A DNA stretch of 63,802 bases from an uncultured Psychrobacillus sp. GTDB taxonomy: Bacteria; Bacillota; Bacilli; Bacillales_A; Planococcaceae. Below, in pieces: positions 51,508 through 60,514 of this stretch (positions are counted from its first letter, which is position 1; the number at the start of each line of letters is the position of its first letter). The DNA is taken from positions 1 through 63,802 of the forward strand of contig CAKQHO010000007.1 of assembly GCA_934234185.1 (NCBI GenBank), given 5' to 3'. Made by a program: the position numbers and the translations under genes. Under the pieces are notes generated by a model. It had not been told where the DNA came from, ran no database searches, and was given only the letters and a program-made list of their open reading frames with translations.

Positions 51508-53337
51508 CTAGCTCCAAGTAAGTGTATTAGAGCAAGCCATTATAGTAATGATAAGACCGTTAATTAAGCCCGGTAAATACGGGTTGTTAGTAACTCGGTA
51601 AATTTTACGAGCTAAAATTGCTGTAACCGGAAGAACTACAAGGAATGGGAATAGCCATACGATCTGCATATTTGCATCTGGGAATAGTAGATTGCCAGTT
51701 GTAAAGAAGTTTACATACTGTAACAGAAGTAGAATGACTACCGGCAATGTATTTGTGATTGCAAGAATAGCTGTGTTTACCCACTCTTTCTTTCCGTTCT
51801 TCATTCCAATATCGTTATAGTTAAAGCTGTTGACTGCAACAGAATTTGCTATAAAGAATACCAAGTATAAAATCATATAAGGGAATAGGGCGATTAGTAA
51901 CTTATCTGCTCCAAATACCTTAACTGCAAGAACCCATATACGGAAATCCGTTTTGAAGAAGTAATCTGCGAAAACCACCCAAATATAAGACACACTAACA
52001 ACTAGTGCAGCAAGAAGAATTGTCTTTCCTAGTTTACGTAATGGAATCGTCACTCCACGTTCATGAAGGTTCAATCCTTGTTTCTTTCTGTTCAAATAGT
52101 AGTAGAGTGCCATTAATAATACAGTGAACAAACCACACCAGAAAGCCCACAAACCGATACCCCAAGTTTGGCTTTGCGGCCAAGTTTCTTTTGCCATTGT
52201 AAATGACTTTACGCCTGTTAAGAGAGGAATATACAACAAAGTACCGAACGCGACAGAAGCCACTTGCATTCCCCAAAACCAAAGCTTACCGTTAGATGTA
52301 ATATTGATAGGAGCTACCTTCTCGTTGGTTCTTAATGAAGAGAACAACTCGGTATTTAGCATGAATTTTGCAAAATATAGGACGAACATGGCAAAACCAA
52401 TTAATCCTACTAAATTGAAGAATTCTTTAATCTGCCAAACTTGTTTGTCGGCAGCAATGCTATTAGGCGTGCCTAATGCATTATCAAAAAACTCAATAGT
52501 AGCTATCGTAGAGCGCTTAGAAAAATGTGACCAAGGATGCGTTATGCTAGGGTTATAAATCACCCTAATTGCATCGTTTCCATCCACATTCTCTTTGTAT
52601 ATTTTATCTGCTTCGCGTTTTTCTAACGTTGTAGAATCTGTTCCGAAATGCAAGAAGGACTGAGCATTAGACAATTTAATATATTCTGTTGGCGAAGTTT
52701 CGTTTCCTTGTTGGTCTACATCACGCATAAAGAATTCCTCATACTTTACAGCAATTATCCCAACGTCACGTCCACCGTACACATTTGTATACTGACCAGA
52801 TTCGTCCTTATAAGTAGCGTCAGCACTATTAAGTAAAACAGCTGAAATCAATTGTTCTGGAGCGGAATTATCTAGCGTAATAGCTGTGTTCGATGACATT
52901 CCTCCAAGTGAATGGCCAGTAATACCAATGCGTTCCACATCAACATAATTTAAGGTTGCCATCATTTTTACAGCCTCATACATACCTGTTGTTAACAAAC
53001 CGATATGAGGAACACTCTCAGATTTTCCATGAGAAAACATATCCATTGAAAGAACAACGTAACCGCGGCGAGAAAGTTCTACGAAGTTGGCATCTTGCAT
53101 TTCTCGGTTATTAAACATACCGTGACTTGTTACGATGGCCGGCGCTTTATTTTCGGCCGAAACACCTTTAGGAACAAAAAGTAATCCGCTCATGCTGTAA
53201 CCTGAAGTTGTTTCCCACTTTAGATCCTTTACGGTTACATCTCCACCTGATGTCTGTATCCTTGAAGCACCAATCATACTTATTAGCATAAGTACGATTG
53301 CAATACACAAACCAATACGTATTTTCTTCTTATCCAA
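51508..53337 (-). CDS. Membrane-anchored alpha/beta hydrolase
   Basis: The 609-residue protein has an N-terminal membrane helix, an extracytoplasmic alpha/beta hydrolase domain (about 50-310) with the nucleophile motif GHSLGGM and the oxyanion-type segment TSHGMFNNREMQ, and seven or so membrane helices in the C-terminal half. The substrate is unknown. I chose TTG at 53337 because GGGGGAG lies just before it and the protein then begins DKKKIRIGLC. It is the largest gene of the last cassette block. Confidence 0.83.
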   Translation of the reverse strand: MDKKKIRIGLCIAIVLMLISMIGASRIQTSGGDVTVKDLKWETTSGYSMSGLLFVPKGVSAENKAPAIVTSHGMFNNREMQDANFVELSRRGYVVLSMDMFSHGKSESVPHIGLLTTGMYEAVKMMATLNYVDVERIGITGHSLGGMSSNTAITLDNSAPEQLISAVLLNSADATYKDESGQYTNVYGGRDVGIIAVKYEEFFMRDVDQQGNETSPTEYIKLSNAQSFLHFGTDSTTLEKREADKIYKENVDGNDAIRVIYNPSITHPWSHFSKRSTIATIEFFDNALGTPNSIAADKQVWQIKEFFNLVGLIGFAMFVLYFAKFMLNTELFSSLRTNEKVAPINITSNGKLWFWGMQVASVAFGTLLYIPLLTGVKSFTMAKETWPQSQTWGIGLWAFWCGLFTVLLMALYYYLNRKKQGLNLHERGVTIPLRKLGKTILLAALVVSVSYIWVVFADYFFKTDFRIWVLAVKVFGADKLLIALFPYMILYLVFFIANSVAVNSFNYNDIGMKNGKKEWVNTAILAITNTLPVVILLLLQYVNFFTTGNLLFPDANMQIVWLFPFLVVLPVTAILARKIYRVTNNPYLPGLINGLIITIMACSNTLTWS

Positions 53338-53529
53338 GTATACTCCCCCTATAAAAAAATTAATGTTTAGAGACAAAAAAATCACAAGAAAATAACCTTT
53401 AAAAATAGGGGCATTCTTGTGATCTCCAATTCTCCGTCATATTGTATCCATGTAATATCGATTTCAGAAAAACCTTCAATATGTGTTTTTATAATCCTTG
53501 GTGAATTATACTTTTGAAAATAAATTTTT

Positions 53530-53706
53530 ATGACAGTGGTTTTAATCTACAGGAAGCAAGCAATTCAACAAGGGATAGACCGGTCTTTACAAGAGGGAAT
53601 TGAAATCGAGATAAGTCTTTGTGGAGATCTTTTTGGAACGCAAGATTTGCAAGAAGGGGCAACTGACTTCTTTGATAGGAGAGAAGCTAAGTTCATAGGG
53701 AGCTGA
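53530..53706 (+). pseudogene. 3' fragment of an enoyl-CoA hydratase gene
   Basis: The 58-codon frame contains RKQAIQQGIDRSLQEGIEIE and then LFGTQDLQEGATDFFDRREA, the C terminus of crotonases. The remaining 200 or so residues, including the active site, are absent. It ends one base before the broken hbd gene, so the two are relics of a crt-hbd operon. Confidence 0.75.
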
Positions 53707-53707
53707 T

Positions 53708-54518
53708 ATGATGAAAATTGGTATGGTAGGTTCGGGTACAATGGGAAATGGGATAGCACAAGTGATGGCACGTAATGGTTTTCAAGTAGTTTTATGCGAT
53801 ATGAGCAAAGAAGCACTCGACAAAGCGACAAAAACAATCGAAGTCAATCTCACTCGTGTATTTAACAAACAGGGCAAGGACGTAAATGAGGTTGGAAATG
53901 TAATCGACACTATTACGTTCACCACTGATATGCAGGCGATGCAAGGAGCTGACATTATTATTGAAGCAATCGTCGAGAATATGGAAGTGAAAAAGAAAGT
54001 TTTTACTCAGTTAGATGCATTATGTGAGGAGAGAACAATATTTGCTTCAAATACATCTGGGCTCAGTATAACAGAGCTAGCTGCAGCGACAACTAGATCT
54101 GACCGCGTAATTGGAATGCACTTTTTTAATCCTGTTAGGTTCTGATACGTCCGATGAAACGTACGAAACAGTAGCAGGCTTAGTAAAAGTGATAGGGAAA
54201 GAAAGTATTTCTATTCTGGATGCACCATTATTTGCGGTAAACCGTATATTAGTCCCGATGTTAAATGAAGCAATTTTAGTATTAAGTGAAGGTCTAGCTA
54301 CTGCAGAAGACATCGACAAAGGGATGATGTTTGGAGCAAATCACCCAATCGGTCTCGCTTTAGCAGATTTAATCGGTTTGGACACATTATTGTTTGTAGC
54401 AGAAACATTATTTGAAGAAACCGGTGACTCTAAATATCGCGTGCCACAGCTTCTCCGTAAACAAGTACGTGCAGGAAGGTTAGGCAGAAAAAGCGGCCGA
54501 GGATTTTATGAATATTAA
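53708..54518 (+). pseudogene. Broken 3-hydroxybutyryl-CoA dehydrogenase gene
   Basis: The first part has the NAD-binding motif GMVGSGTMGNGIAQ and runs to IGMHFFNPV, then shifts frame and stops. The second part continues in another frame with SDTSDETYETVAGLVKVIGK and ends with GRKSGRGFYEY. About ten residues expected after FNPV (the PVMKLVEV-type segment) are missing, so a small deletion near 54135 both removed residues and shifted the frame. The intact enzyme would be about 285 residues and act in butyrate or fatty-acid metabolism. Confidence 0.9.
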
Positions 54519-54832
54519 TTTTTTGAAATACACGCAGGACCATTTAATCATTATAAGAAGCATCTCATTTATATTCTAAATGAGGTGCTTTTTTTAGTAG
54601 AAATTATTAAAAGGGGGAAATAAACCCCAAACCATCATAAGGCATCCTCCATATAGGGTTTGGGAAAGGATAAAAAAAGTAGCAGGTATTTGCATGTGCC
54701 TCCGTTTTTAATCGCAAGTTTGATTGTTTTTATAAAAGTATAGGGGCCGGTATTATCTCTTGATTTAAGTCAATGACAGGTTATGTTTTGTTAATTAAAA
54801 TAAGGGCAACATTGAAAATAAGGAGGTATAGG

Positions 54833-55546
54833 GTGGCTATTTCAGATCAAGAGTTATTAAATCAACGAAAATTTACTCTAACGGCAGGTATTTCGTTAAT
54901 TATTATGGCATTGGCTGCATCATTTTCATATGGCTTTGCACATAGGAGCCTTGTTGTAAAAGGTGATGCTAGTACTACTTTTATAAATATCATGGCATCA
55001 AGTGGGCTTTTTAAGGCAGAAATCTTAGGCTGGCTGATTATTCTAATTTGTGACATAGTTGCCGCTTGGGCTATTTATTTGTTCATGAAACCACTCAATA
55101 AAAACCTGTCATTACTCGGTGCATGGTTACGTCTAAGTTATGCAACTATATTGGGGATAGCAATAACAAATTTAATATATGTATTGCTTCTCACGACTGA
55201 TTCACAATATTCCTCAATATGGACGATCAATCAACTACAAGCGAATATGATGCTAAGTTTGCAGGCATTTGAGTCGATTTGGTCTATTGGACTTATTATC
55301 TTTGGAGGACATTTGCTAATTATAGCAATTGTCGCCCTCCAATCAGATCAAATACCTAGAATCATCAGTATTTTAATATTGATTGCTGCTATTGGGTATT
55401 TGGTCGTTCATCTAAGTAGCTCATTTTTCAATCAATATGATGAGATTATTTCATTAATAGAAATGATTTTTATAGTACCAATGACTGTAGGAGAATTAGG
55501 TTTTGGATTATGGCTTCTGTTCCGAGGGGGAATGAACCGCACTTAG
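54833..55546 (+). CDS. DUF4386 family membrane protein
   Basis: The 237-residue protein has six hydrophobic segments and matches the DUF4386 pattern, with AEILGWLIILICDIVAAWAI and a LSSSFF-type segment near the C terminus. Function is unknown. GTG at 54833 follows AAGGAGG at a good distance; an upstream extension lacks such a site. Its last codons overlap a partial att arm at 55535. Confidence 0.8.
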   Translation: MAISDQELLNQRKFTLTAGISLIIMALAASFSYGFAHRSLVVKGDASTTFINIMASSGLFKAEILGWLIILICDIVAAWAIYLFMKPLNKNLSLLGAWLRLSYATILGIAITNLIYVLLLTTDSQYSSIWTINQLQANMMLSLQAFESIWSIGLIIFGGHLLIIAIVALQSDQIPRIISILILIAAIGYLVVHLSSSFFNQYDEIISLIEMIFIVPMTVGELGFGLWLLFRGGMNRT

Positions 55547-55553
55547 CCGGTTA
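55535..55553 (+). repeat. Partial att arm (remnant)
   Basis: The sequence aaccgcacttagcc matches the left arm of repeat copy 7 (aaccacacttagcc) with one change, but no core follows. Confidence 0.4.
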
Positions 55554-55588
55554 GATTCTAATTTGAAAAAATATCTAAACTTATAAAA

Positions 55589-55631
55589 AATACTTAAGTA
55601 TATTCAGATGAAATGAATATACTTAAGTATT
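55589..55631 (+). terminator. Hairpin after the DUF4386 gene
   Basis: Perfect 17-bp arms (from aatacttaagtatattc) enclose nine bases. The remainder of the 327-bp spacer up to the diguanylate cyclase gene is AT-rich and shows no gene. Confidence 0.7.
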
Positions 55632-55873
55632 ATTTTATATGAAGGGAGAATTTCAGAGATTTTTAGAAGCGGGCGGCACCTGTAAGACAAATTAAGGAGG
55701 GTTAAATGATTACGAGGATTAACTAACAAATATAAGAAAATATGTTGTAAATAAGAAACGGCATGATAACATTACGAATAAGCATACTAAAAATGTATTT
55801 TACATTTTACATTATCTCATAATTGTATAAAACTTAGTATTTATAGAATGATTCTATCGGAGGAATTCTCATT

Positions 55874-57442
55874 ATGAGCTATAACCTTATACTTTCATCT
55901 ATTTTATTTCTTTTCATCTTTTGCTTCATGCTGTTGCTAAACTATGCTTGGCAAAATAGAGAAATACCTATTTCGATTAGTTATGGATTAGGTGTGCTAG
56001 CCGCTTTTTTCTACACATTTGGATATGCTTTTCAGCTTTTAAGTACGACAATGGAGCAAATGATCTTTTGGATACACATTCAATATATAGGGATTCCTTT
56101 AGGACCGTTTATTTGGTTAATCATGATAGTACAATTCACAGGTAATAAAAGATTTTTGAACAAAAAAACCATAGCTTTATTATCCATTGGTCCACTCTAT
56201 ACATTAATAGCTCATTTTACAAATGAATGGCATCATTTATTTTACAAAAGTATGACTTTAGATTATTCTCAAGGATTTCCATTAATTGTTTTGGAAAGAG
56301 GCCCGCTTTTTTACTTACATATTGGTTACGCTTTAAGTTACCATTTGATTGGTATAGGATTATTGGTCCATATGTACTTCAAGTCAAATAGAGAGAGAAA
56401 AAAACAAGTTACTCTAATGATGACAGGTTCGTTGTTGGTATTTGGTTTTCCATTCATACATTCAATGGGCGCTATAAAAATACCAATCGATATATCTCCT
56501 TTTGGACTAGTTTTTTCTTCTTTATTTTACTTGTGGGGAATTTACCAATTTAATCTGTTGAAATTGTCTCCTTTAGCTATGAAAAAAGTTTTTGAATCTA
56601 TAAATGATGCTGTTATTATTTTTGATATAGACAATACTTTAAAAATTTATAATAAATCTGCCAATATATTATTTAAAAAGCTACCTAATAAGAAGCTGAT
56701 TGGTAACTCTGCAGCCGAACTACTATCTCATTTCCCACCACTACTACAATTTATTGAACATAAATCAGAAAAAGATAACTTAACTACGCAATCAATGCAG
56801 CTCGGCGAAAATTATTATAATGTTCGCTTTTCTTTTGTAAATGGAAATACAAATAAGCCGATTGGCAAGATGTTTATATTACATGACATTACAGAATCTA
56901 TAAAGTATGAAGAAAGTTTACTTCAGCAATCCGAACAATTTGAATATTTAGCTCATCACGACGTACTAACAGGTTTATATAATCGTACCTATTTTGAGGA
57001 AGAAGTAAAACGAAAATTGGCACAACCGAGAAAAAAAGACGCTGCATTAATGATATGTGATTTAAACTTTTTTAAAGAAATCAATGATAAACACGGGCAT
57101 CTAACAGGAGATAATGTATTAATTTTTACGGCCAATTGCTTGCGTGATAGTTTACCAAATCCCCATATATTAGCACGTTTAGGTGGAGATGAATTTATCA
57201 TGTTTTTTGAGTATATTGATTCAAAGGAAAAGCTTTTAAATCAAATAAATGAGGCACGTTTTATATTCCAAAAGAACTTGTATAAGCTAGACCACATCGA
57301 AATTGAAGTTGTACCAAGCATTGGAATTTCTTTTGTTGAAGAAGATGGTATAGATTACGAGTATCTCTATCATACATGCGATGCGCGTATGTATGAGGAT
57401 AAAAAACATATCAAAGAACAGTATTTAATGAAAAAAATATAG
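55874..57442 (+). CDS. 7TM-PAS-GGDEF diguanylate cyclase
   Basis: The 522 residues carry seven or eight N-terminal membrane helices of the histidine-kinase 7TM type (about 5-225), a PAS domain (about 235-345) and a GGDEF domain (about 365-520). The active-site motif LGGDEF and the metal aspartate in ICDLNFFKEIND are intact, so it should make cyclic di-GMP. No EAL domain is fused. The start follows CGGAGG. It is the last gene before repeat copy 7. Confidence 0.92.
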   Translation: MSYNLILSSILFLFIFCFMLLLNYAWQNREIPISISYGLGVLAAFFYTFGYAFQLLSTTMEQMIFWIHIQYIGIPLGPFIWLIMIVQFTGNKRFLNKKTIALLSIGPLYTLIAHFTNEWHHLFYKSMTLDYSQGFPLIVLERGPLFYLHIGYALSYHLIGIGLLVHMYFKSNRERKKQVTLMMTGSLLVFGFPFIHSMGAIKIPIDISPFGLVFSSLFYLWGIYQFNLLKLSPLAMKKVFESINDAVIIFDIDNTLKIYNKSANILFKKLPNKKLIGNSAAELLSHFPPLLQFIEHKSEKDNLTTQSMQLGENYYNVRFSFVNGNTNKPIGKMFILHDITESIKYEESLLQQSEQFEYLAHHDVLTGLYNRTYFEEEVKRKLAQPRKKDAALMICDLNFFKEINDKHGHLTGDNVLIFTANCLRDSLPNPHILARLGGDEFIMFFEYIDSKEKLLNQINEARFIFQKNLYKLDHIEIEVVPSIGISFVEEDGIDYEYLYHTCDARMYEDKKHIKEQYLMKKI

Positions 57443-57527
57443 AGAATGCACTTGAAAAATCAACTTCTAAAGATGGTCGTAAAAGAAGTAGAAAAATACT
57501 TAGATTGGTAAATAAGTATGTTATAGA

Positions 57528-57575
57528 AACCACACTTAGCCACAGTATGGAGAATCGTATCATAAGTAAGTGTAG
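57528..57575 (+). repeat. att-like repeat, copy 7 (two-armed)
   Basis: Left arm ccacactta (57530-57538), core gaatcgtatcataagtaa (57552-57569, one change) and right arm taagtgtag. This is the last copy seen in the window. Confidence 0.85.
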
Positions 57576-57581
57576 TAAGGG

Positions 57582-57620
57582 AAAAGACGAAAGAATCCTA
57601 ATCGATTCCTTTGTCTTTTA
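57582..57620 (+). terminator. Terminator-like hairpin after repeat copy 7
   Basis: Arms aaaagacgaaagaatc / gattcctttgtctttt with two mismatches. The rest of the 57443-57841 spacer holds repeat copy 7 and the ahpC control region. Confidence 0.65.
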
Positions 57621-57779
57621 TTTTTGAAAGCTTTTCTGTCTAGAGAGAAAAACCCGTCTAAATACTGGCTTAATAGAACACCCAAATTCCTTCATTATGT
57701 AAAAAAGTAAATGATAACACTCTGTTTTTACCTTAATGGTTGACTGAGAACTAAATGTATAGAATAATAAAACTATACA

Positions 57780-57794
57780 TTAGAATTATTATAA
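57780..57794. promoter_or_regulatory. PerR box upstream of ahpC
   Basis: The sequence ttagaattattataa matches the PerR consensus TTATAATNATTATAA at all but one position. It lies 48 bp before ahpC, consistent with peroxide-inducible control. Confidence 0.75.
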
Positions 57795-57841
57795 GATAAT
57801 TTTAATACTTGAGAGATATAATACTTAGGAGGCAAACATTC

Positions 57842-58405
57842 ATGGCATTAATAGGAAAAGAAATTGCACCATTCACTGCAAAAGCATTCCAAAAGGGTGA
57901 ATTCATCGACGTATCTTCTGAAAATTTAAAGGGTAAATGGTCGGTAGTATGCTTCTATCCGGCAGACTTCACATTCGTGTGCCCTACAGAGCTAGAAGAC
58001 TTACAAAACGAGTACGCTACATTAAAATCTTTAGGAGTTGAAGTATACTCAGTATCTACTGATACTCACTTCACGCACAAAGCATGGCATGACACTTCAG
58101 AAACTATCGGTAAAATCGAGTATATTATGATTGGGGATCCATCCCACACAATCTCTAGAGCATTTGATGTATTAAATGAAGAAGATGGCTTAGCAGAGCG
58201 CGGCACATTCATCATCGACCCAGATGGTATTGTACAAGCTTATGAAATTAATGCTGGTGGTATCGGTCGTGATGCATCTACATTAGTAAACAAAATAAAA
58301 GCAGCTCAATATGTTCGCAACAATCCAGGCGAAGTTTGCCCAGCTAAATGGCAAGAAGGCGGCGAAACTTTAACTCCAAGTTTAGACCTAGTTGGTAAAA
58401 TATAA
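57842..58405 (+). CDS. ahpC: Alkyl hydroperoxide reductase peroxiredoxin AhpC
   Basis: AhpC reduces peroxides using AhpF as electron donor. The 187 residues contain the peroxidatic cysteine in YPADFTFVCPTEL and the resolving cysteine in GEVCPAKW. ATG at 57842 follows TTAGGAGG; an upstream TTG extension is not supported. A PerR box precedes it and ahpF follows. Confidence 0.97.
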   Translation: MALIGKEIAPFTAKAFQKGEFIDVSSENLKGKWSVVCFYPADFTFVCPTELEDLQNEYATLKSLGVEVYSVSTDTHFTHKAWHDTSETIGKIEYIMIGDPSHTISRAFDVLNEEDGLAERGTFIIDPDGIVQAYEINAGGIGRDASTLVNKIKAAQYVRNNPGEVCPAKWQEGGETLTPSLDLVGKI

Positions 58406-58438
58406 GTTTCTAAGTCATATAAACTAGAGCAAGATGTA

Positions 58439-58493
58439 AGCGGCAAGTGCCTGTTTTGAAATTATTTTCAGACAGCCTTGTCGCTATTTTTTA
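58439..58493 (+). terminator. Hairpin between ahpC and ahpF
   Basis: Arms agcggcaag / cttgtcgct with an inner stem ctgttttga / tcagacag are followed by six Ts. It would lower ahpF expression relative to ahpC. Confidence 0.7.
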
Positions 58494-58632
58494 TGATGAA
58501 TACCCAAGGAAAAAATAGAGGAATAGAGGTGATGAGCTGATCGTTGAGTATAGTGTGTAGATTCATTATTTAATTATAATCATTAAATTTTCTGAATATA
58601 ATGATTCTGCATGTCAGCGACAGTGAAATTAT

Positions 58633-60186
58633 ATGCTAATAGATGCAAACTTAAAGGCCCAGTTACAACAGTATTTAGCATTACTAGAAGGTGAAATAGT
58701 AATCAAAGTAAGTGTAAGCGATGATAAGGTATCAAATGATATGCTTGAGCTTGTGACAGAATTAGAAAATATGTCTCCGTTGATCACCGTACAACATGCA
58801 TTACTTGAGCGTACACCGAGCTTTAGCATTAATAAGGTAGGAGAGGAAACAGGTGTAACATTTGCAGGCTTGCCGCTTGGTCATGAATTTACGTCATTAG
58901 TACTTGCCTTATTACAGGTTTCTGGTCGTGCTCCAAAGGTAGATGAAGCAGTGATTAAACGTATTCAAGCCATCAAGACTCCTATGAAATTTGAGACATA
59001 TGTAAGCTTAACTTGTCACAACTGTCCAGACGTTGTACAAGCATTGAATATTATGTCTGTTTTAAATCCCCATATCTCCAACACAATGATTGAAGGTGGC
59101 ACGTTCCAAGATGAAATTAAAGAACGTGACATTATGGCTGTACCAACTGTCTATATGAATGGTGAGAACTTCGGTGGGGGACGTATGGAGCTTGAAGATA
59201 TTTTAAACAAGCTTGGAGAAGTCTCTGACGGCTCTGAATTTGAAGATGTTGAGCCGTTCGATGTATTAGTAGTTGGGGGAGGCCCAGCGGGTGCTTCAGC
59301 AGCAATCTATGCTGCCCGTAAAGGTATTCGTACAGGTATTGTTGCAGAGCGCTTTGGTGGCCAAGTGAATGACACGCTGGCTATTGAAAACATTATCGGT
59401 ACGAGGGCTACAGAAGGTCCACAATTTGTTTCTAGCTTAGAGGCACACGTAGCGGATTACAATGTCGATATTATGAAGTCTCAACGTGTTACAAGTATTT
59501 CTCGTAACGAGATGGTAGAGGTAACATTAGAAAATGGTGCAGTATTGAAAGGAAAGACGGTAATTCTTTCAACAGGTGCACGCTACCGACAATTGGGAGT
59601 TCCTGGGGAACAAGAGTTTAAAAATAAAGGTGTTGCCTACTGCCCACATTGTGATGGACCAATATTCAAAGGGAAAGATGTAGCAGTAGTTGGTGGTGGC
59701 AACTCTGGCGTGGAAGCGGCAATCGATTTAGCGGGTATAGTGAATCATGTCTACTTATTGCAACGTGGCCCAGAGCTAAAGGCTGACACTGTGTTACAAG
59801 ATCGTTTACGTACCCTATCAAACGTAACGGTTTTAACAAATGCTTTAACGCAAGAAATTACAGGTACAGACAAAGTAAACGGGTTAACCTATTTAGATGT
59901 TGTTTCTGGTAAAGAAGAGCATATCGAGCTCCAAGGTGTGTTCGTACAAATCGGTTTGCTACCAAACACAGAGTTTTTAAAAGGTGCAATTGAATTAAAT
60001 CAAAACAACGAAATCATTGTTAATAAACATGGTGCGACAAGCATGCCCGGCGTTTTCGCAGCAGGTGATTGTACAGATACAGTATATAAGCAAATTATCA
60101 TTTCAATGGGTTCGGGGGCAACCGCGTCTCTTGGAGCATTTGATTATTTAATTCGCCAAACGACTTCACAATTAGTTAGTAATTAA
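58633..60186 (+). CDS. ahpF: Alkyl hydroperoxide reductase flavoprotein AhpF
   Basis: AhpF passes electrons from NADH to AhpC. The 517 residues have two N-terminal thioredoxin-like folds with the CHNC motif (TCHNCPD), then a thioredoxin-reductase-like part with FAD motif VVGGGPAGASAA, the redox pair CPHC in AYCPHCDGP, NADH motif VVGGGNSGVEAA and the closing GDCTDT. It is 227 bp after ahpC and lacks a clear ribosome site, which is unusual. Confidence 0.96.
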   Translation: MLIDANLKAQLQQYLALLEGEIVIKVSVSDDKVSNDMLELVTELENMSPLITVQHALLERTPSFSINKVGEETGVTFAGLPLGHEFTSLVLALLQVSGRAPKVDEAVIKRIQAIKTPMKFETYVSLTCHNCPDVVQALNIMSVLNPHISNTMIEGGTFQDEIKERDIMAVPTVYMNGENFGGGRMELEDILNKLGEVSDGSEFEDVEPFDVLVVGGGPAGASAAIYAARKGIRTGIVAERFGGQVNDTLAIENIIGTRATEGPQFVSSLEAHVADYNVDIMKSQRVTSISRNEMVEVTLENGAVLKGKTVILSTGARYRQLGVPGEQEFKNKGVAYCPHCDGPIFKGKDVAVVGGGNSGVEAAIDLAGIVNHVYLLQRGPELKADTVLQDRLRTLSNVTVLTNALTQEITGTDKVNGLTYLDVVSGKEEHIELQGVFVQIGLLPNTEFLKGAIELNQNNEIIVNKHGATSMPGVFAAGDCTDTVYKQIIISMGSGATASLGAFDYLIRQTTSQLVSN

Positions 60187-60514
60187 TAGACATTGGTTTT
60201 TAGTAAATAGCTAGTGGAAGTCTTTGCGTAATGTGAATTTATGGTTAAAACATAGGGTGATATTTATTTTCTCGTTAACCGGCCATGCCCATATAGGGAC
60301 ATGGCTTTTTGTATGAAGAATTTCTGACTCCTAAGAGTTAACACGTCTTTTTCTTGTCTAAAATTATTATTTTAGTAGTAGATCAATTTGTAACAACTTG
60401 TATCAAACAATCAGCAGATTGTGTATATATCAAGCGTTACGTTGAAATGCTTTTACCATGGTACGAGCATGAAAGTAGTCCCTATGAAAATGAAGGGATA
60501 ACTCTTGGAAATAT
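60187..60514. other. Spacer with the ahpF terminator
   Basis: The hairpin gccatgccc / gggacatggc (60282-60305) followed by five Ts ends ahpF. A 62-codon plus-strand frame at 60354-60542 starts with TTG without a ribosome site and overlaps the pseudogene on the other strand, so I do not call it. Confidence 0.6.

Noticed and set aside
41564..57575. Reading the repeats as a CRISPR array or an integron
   Set aside because: Spacing is 0.7-6.2 kb with genes between, no cas genes or integron-type tyrosine integrase are present, and the core equals the end of rlmH, which fits SCC-type attachment far better.
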